Both the position numbers and the translations under genes were made by a program. A stretch of 64,000 nt of DNA from Defluviicoccus sp. (GTDB lineage: Bacteria; Pseudomonadota; Alphaproteobacteria; MPNO01): positions 1 through 64,000 of the forward strand of contig JAPPIT010000115.1 of assembly GCA_028820505.1 (NCBI GenBank), given 5' to 3'. Positions 63,388 to 64,000 of this stretch are shown in pieces. Numbering within the stretch: the stretch's first letter is position 1; each line of letters opens with the position of its first letter. The notes below the pieces were generated by a model, which ran no database searches, had not been told where the DNA came from, and was given only the letters and a program-made list of their open reading frames with translations.

Positions 63388-64000
63388 GCGGGCGAATCCC
63401 GGCCATCGACATCGCGCCGTTTCTCGCCGGCACCGGCAAGACGTCGGTCGCCCGGCAGGTGGCCGAAGCCTGCGAACGGATCGGCTTCCTCGTCGTTTCC
63501 GGCCACGGCATCGAGGCGGCGGTCATCGAACGCGCATTCGAACGCTCCCGGGCCTTTTTCGACCGGCCGCGCGACGAAAAGGACCGGTGCCATCCTTGCG
63601 GCCGTGCCCGCCAGCGGGGGTTCCACGGTTTCGCCACCCGCGGCCTCGCCTACACCCTGGGCGAAGAAACGCCGCCGGACTTGCGCGAGACCTATTTCCT
63701 CGGACCCGTCGACGACCACCGCGCCCATTTCGCGAACCTGCCCGAGGCGGCGGATGCCTACGCACCCAATATCTACCCCGACTTCCCGGCCGGCACCGCC
63801 GAGGCGTTGATCGCGATCTACCGGGCATACGAACGGCTTTCGGTCGACCTGCTGCGCATCTTCGCGGTGGCGCTGCGCCAGCCCGAGGACTATTTCGCCG
63901 GATCCGTCGTGCGCCATTTCAGCATTCTTTCCAGTCATCACTATCCGCCGCTGCGCGAGACCCCGAGACCGGGGCAGCTCAGGACCGGCGCGCATACCGA
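63384..64000 (+). CDS. 2-oxoglutarate/isopenicillin-N-synthase-like Fe(II) oxygenase (truncated by window end)
   Basis: ATG 63384; MSGRIPAIDIAPFLAGTGKTSVARQVAEACERIGFLVVSGHGI...FFDRPRDEKDRC, GFHGF; open to the end of the window. Confidence 0.82.
   Translation, partial: MSGRIPAIDIAPFLAGTGKTSVARQVAEACERIGFLVVSGHGIEAAVIERAFERSRAFFDRPRDEKDRCHPCGRARQRGFHGFATRGLAYTLGEETPPDLRETYFLGPVDDHRAHFANLPEAADAYAPNIYPDFPAGTAEALIAIYRAYERLSVDLLRIFAVALRQPEDYFAGSVVRHFSILSSHHYPPLRETPRPGQLRTGAHT

Overview
High-GC, alphaproteobacterial-type chromosomal window with about 55 supportable protein genes. Landmarks: (i) a catabolic/transport stretch (UbiD-family decarboxylase, DUF1445, amidohydrolase, SDR, SSS symporter with DUF4212 small subunit); (ii) ettA, mlaC/mlaA, metF-metH, a ClC channel, a degenerate HtrA-like protein, a UvrD/PcrA helicase, prmA, pepP; (iii) a compact division and cell-wall (dcw) cluster on the minus strand, mraZ-rsmH-ftsL-ftsI-murE-murF-mraY-murD-ftsW-murG-murC-murB-ddl-ftsQ-ftsA-ftsZ, followed by lpxC-bamD-recN-ligA; (iv) a six-gene plus-strand operon for a Tat-signal-bearing xanthine-oxidase-family molybdoenzyme with a cytochrome b membrane subunit, a 48-aa membrane ORF missing from the ORF track and an uncharacterised helical protein; (v) the RNase P RNA gene (rnpB) on the minus strand; (vi) ampD-like, a stand-alone GcrA C-terminal domain, a sugar ABC transporter, djlA-like, and a signal-less NMT1-like protein coupled to a 2OG-Fe(II) oxygenase cut by the window end. 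Items most worth a second look: the molybdoenzyme/cytochrome b operon, the HtrA-like protein that has lost all three catalytic residues, a parS-like palindrome at 2541-2556, the 10-bp-phased TGGG array upstream of mraZ, the mini-GcrA, and a RIME-like palindromic element abutting rnpB. No CRISPR array, IS element, prophage, tRNA or rRNA was recognised. All calls come from reading sequence and motifs; no database search was run.
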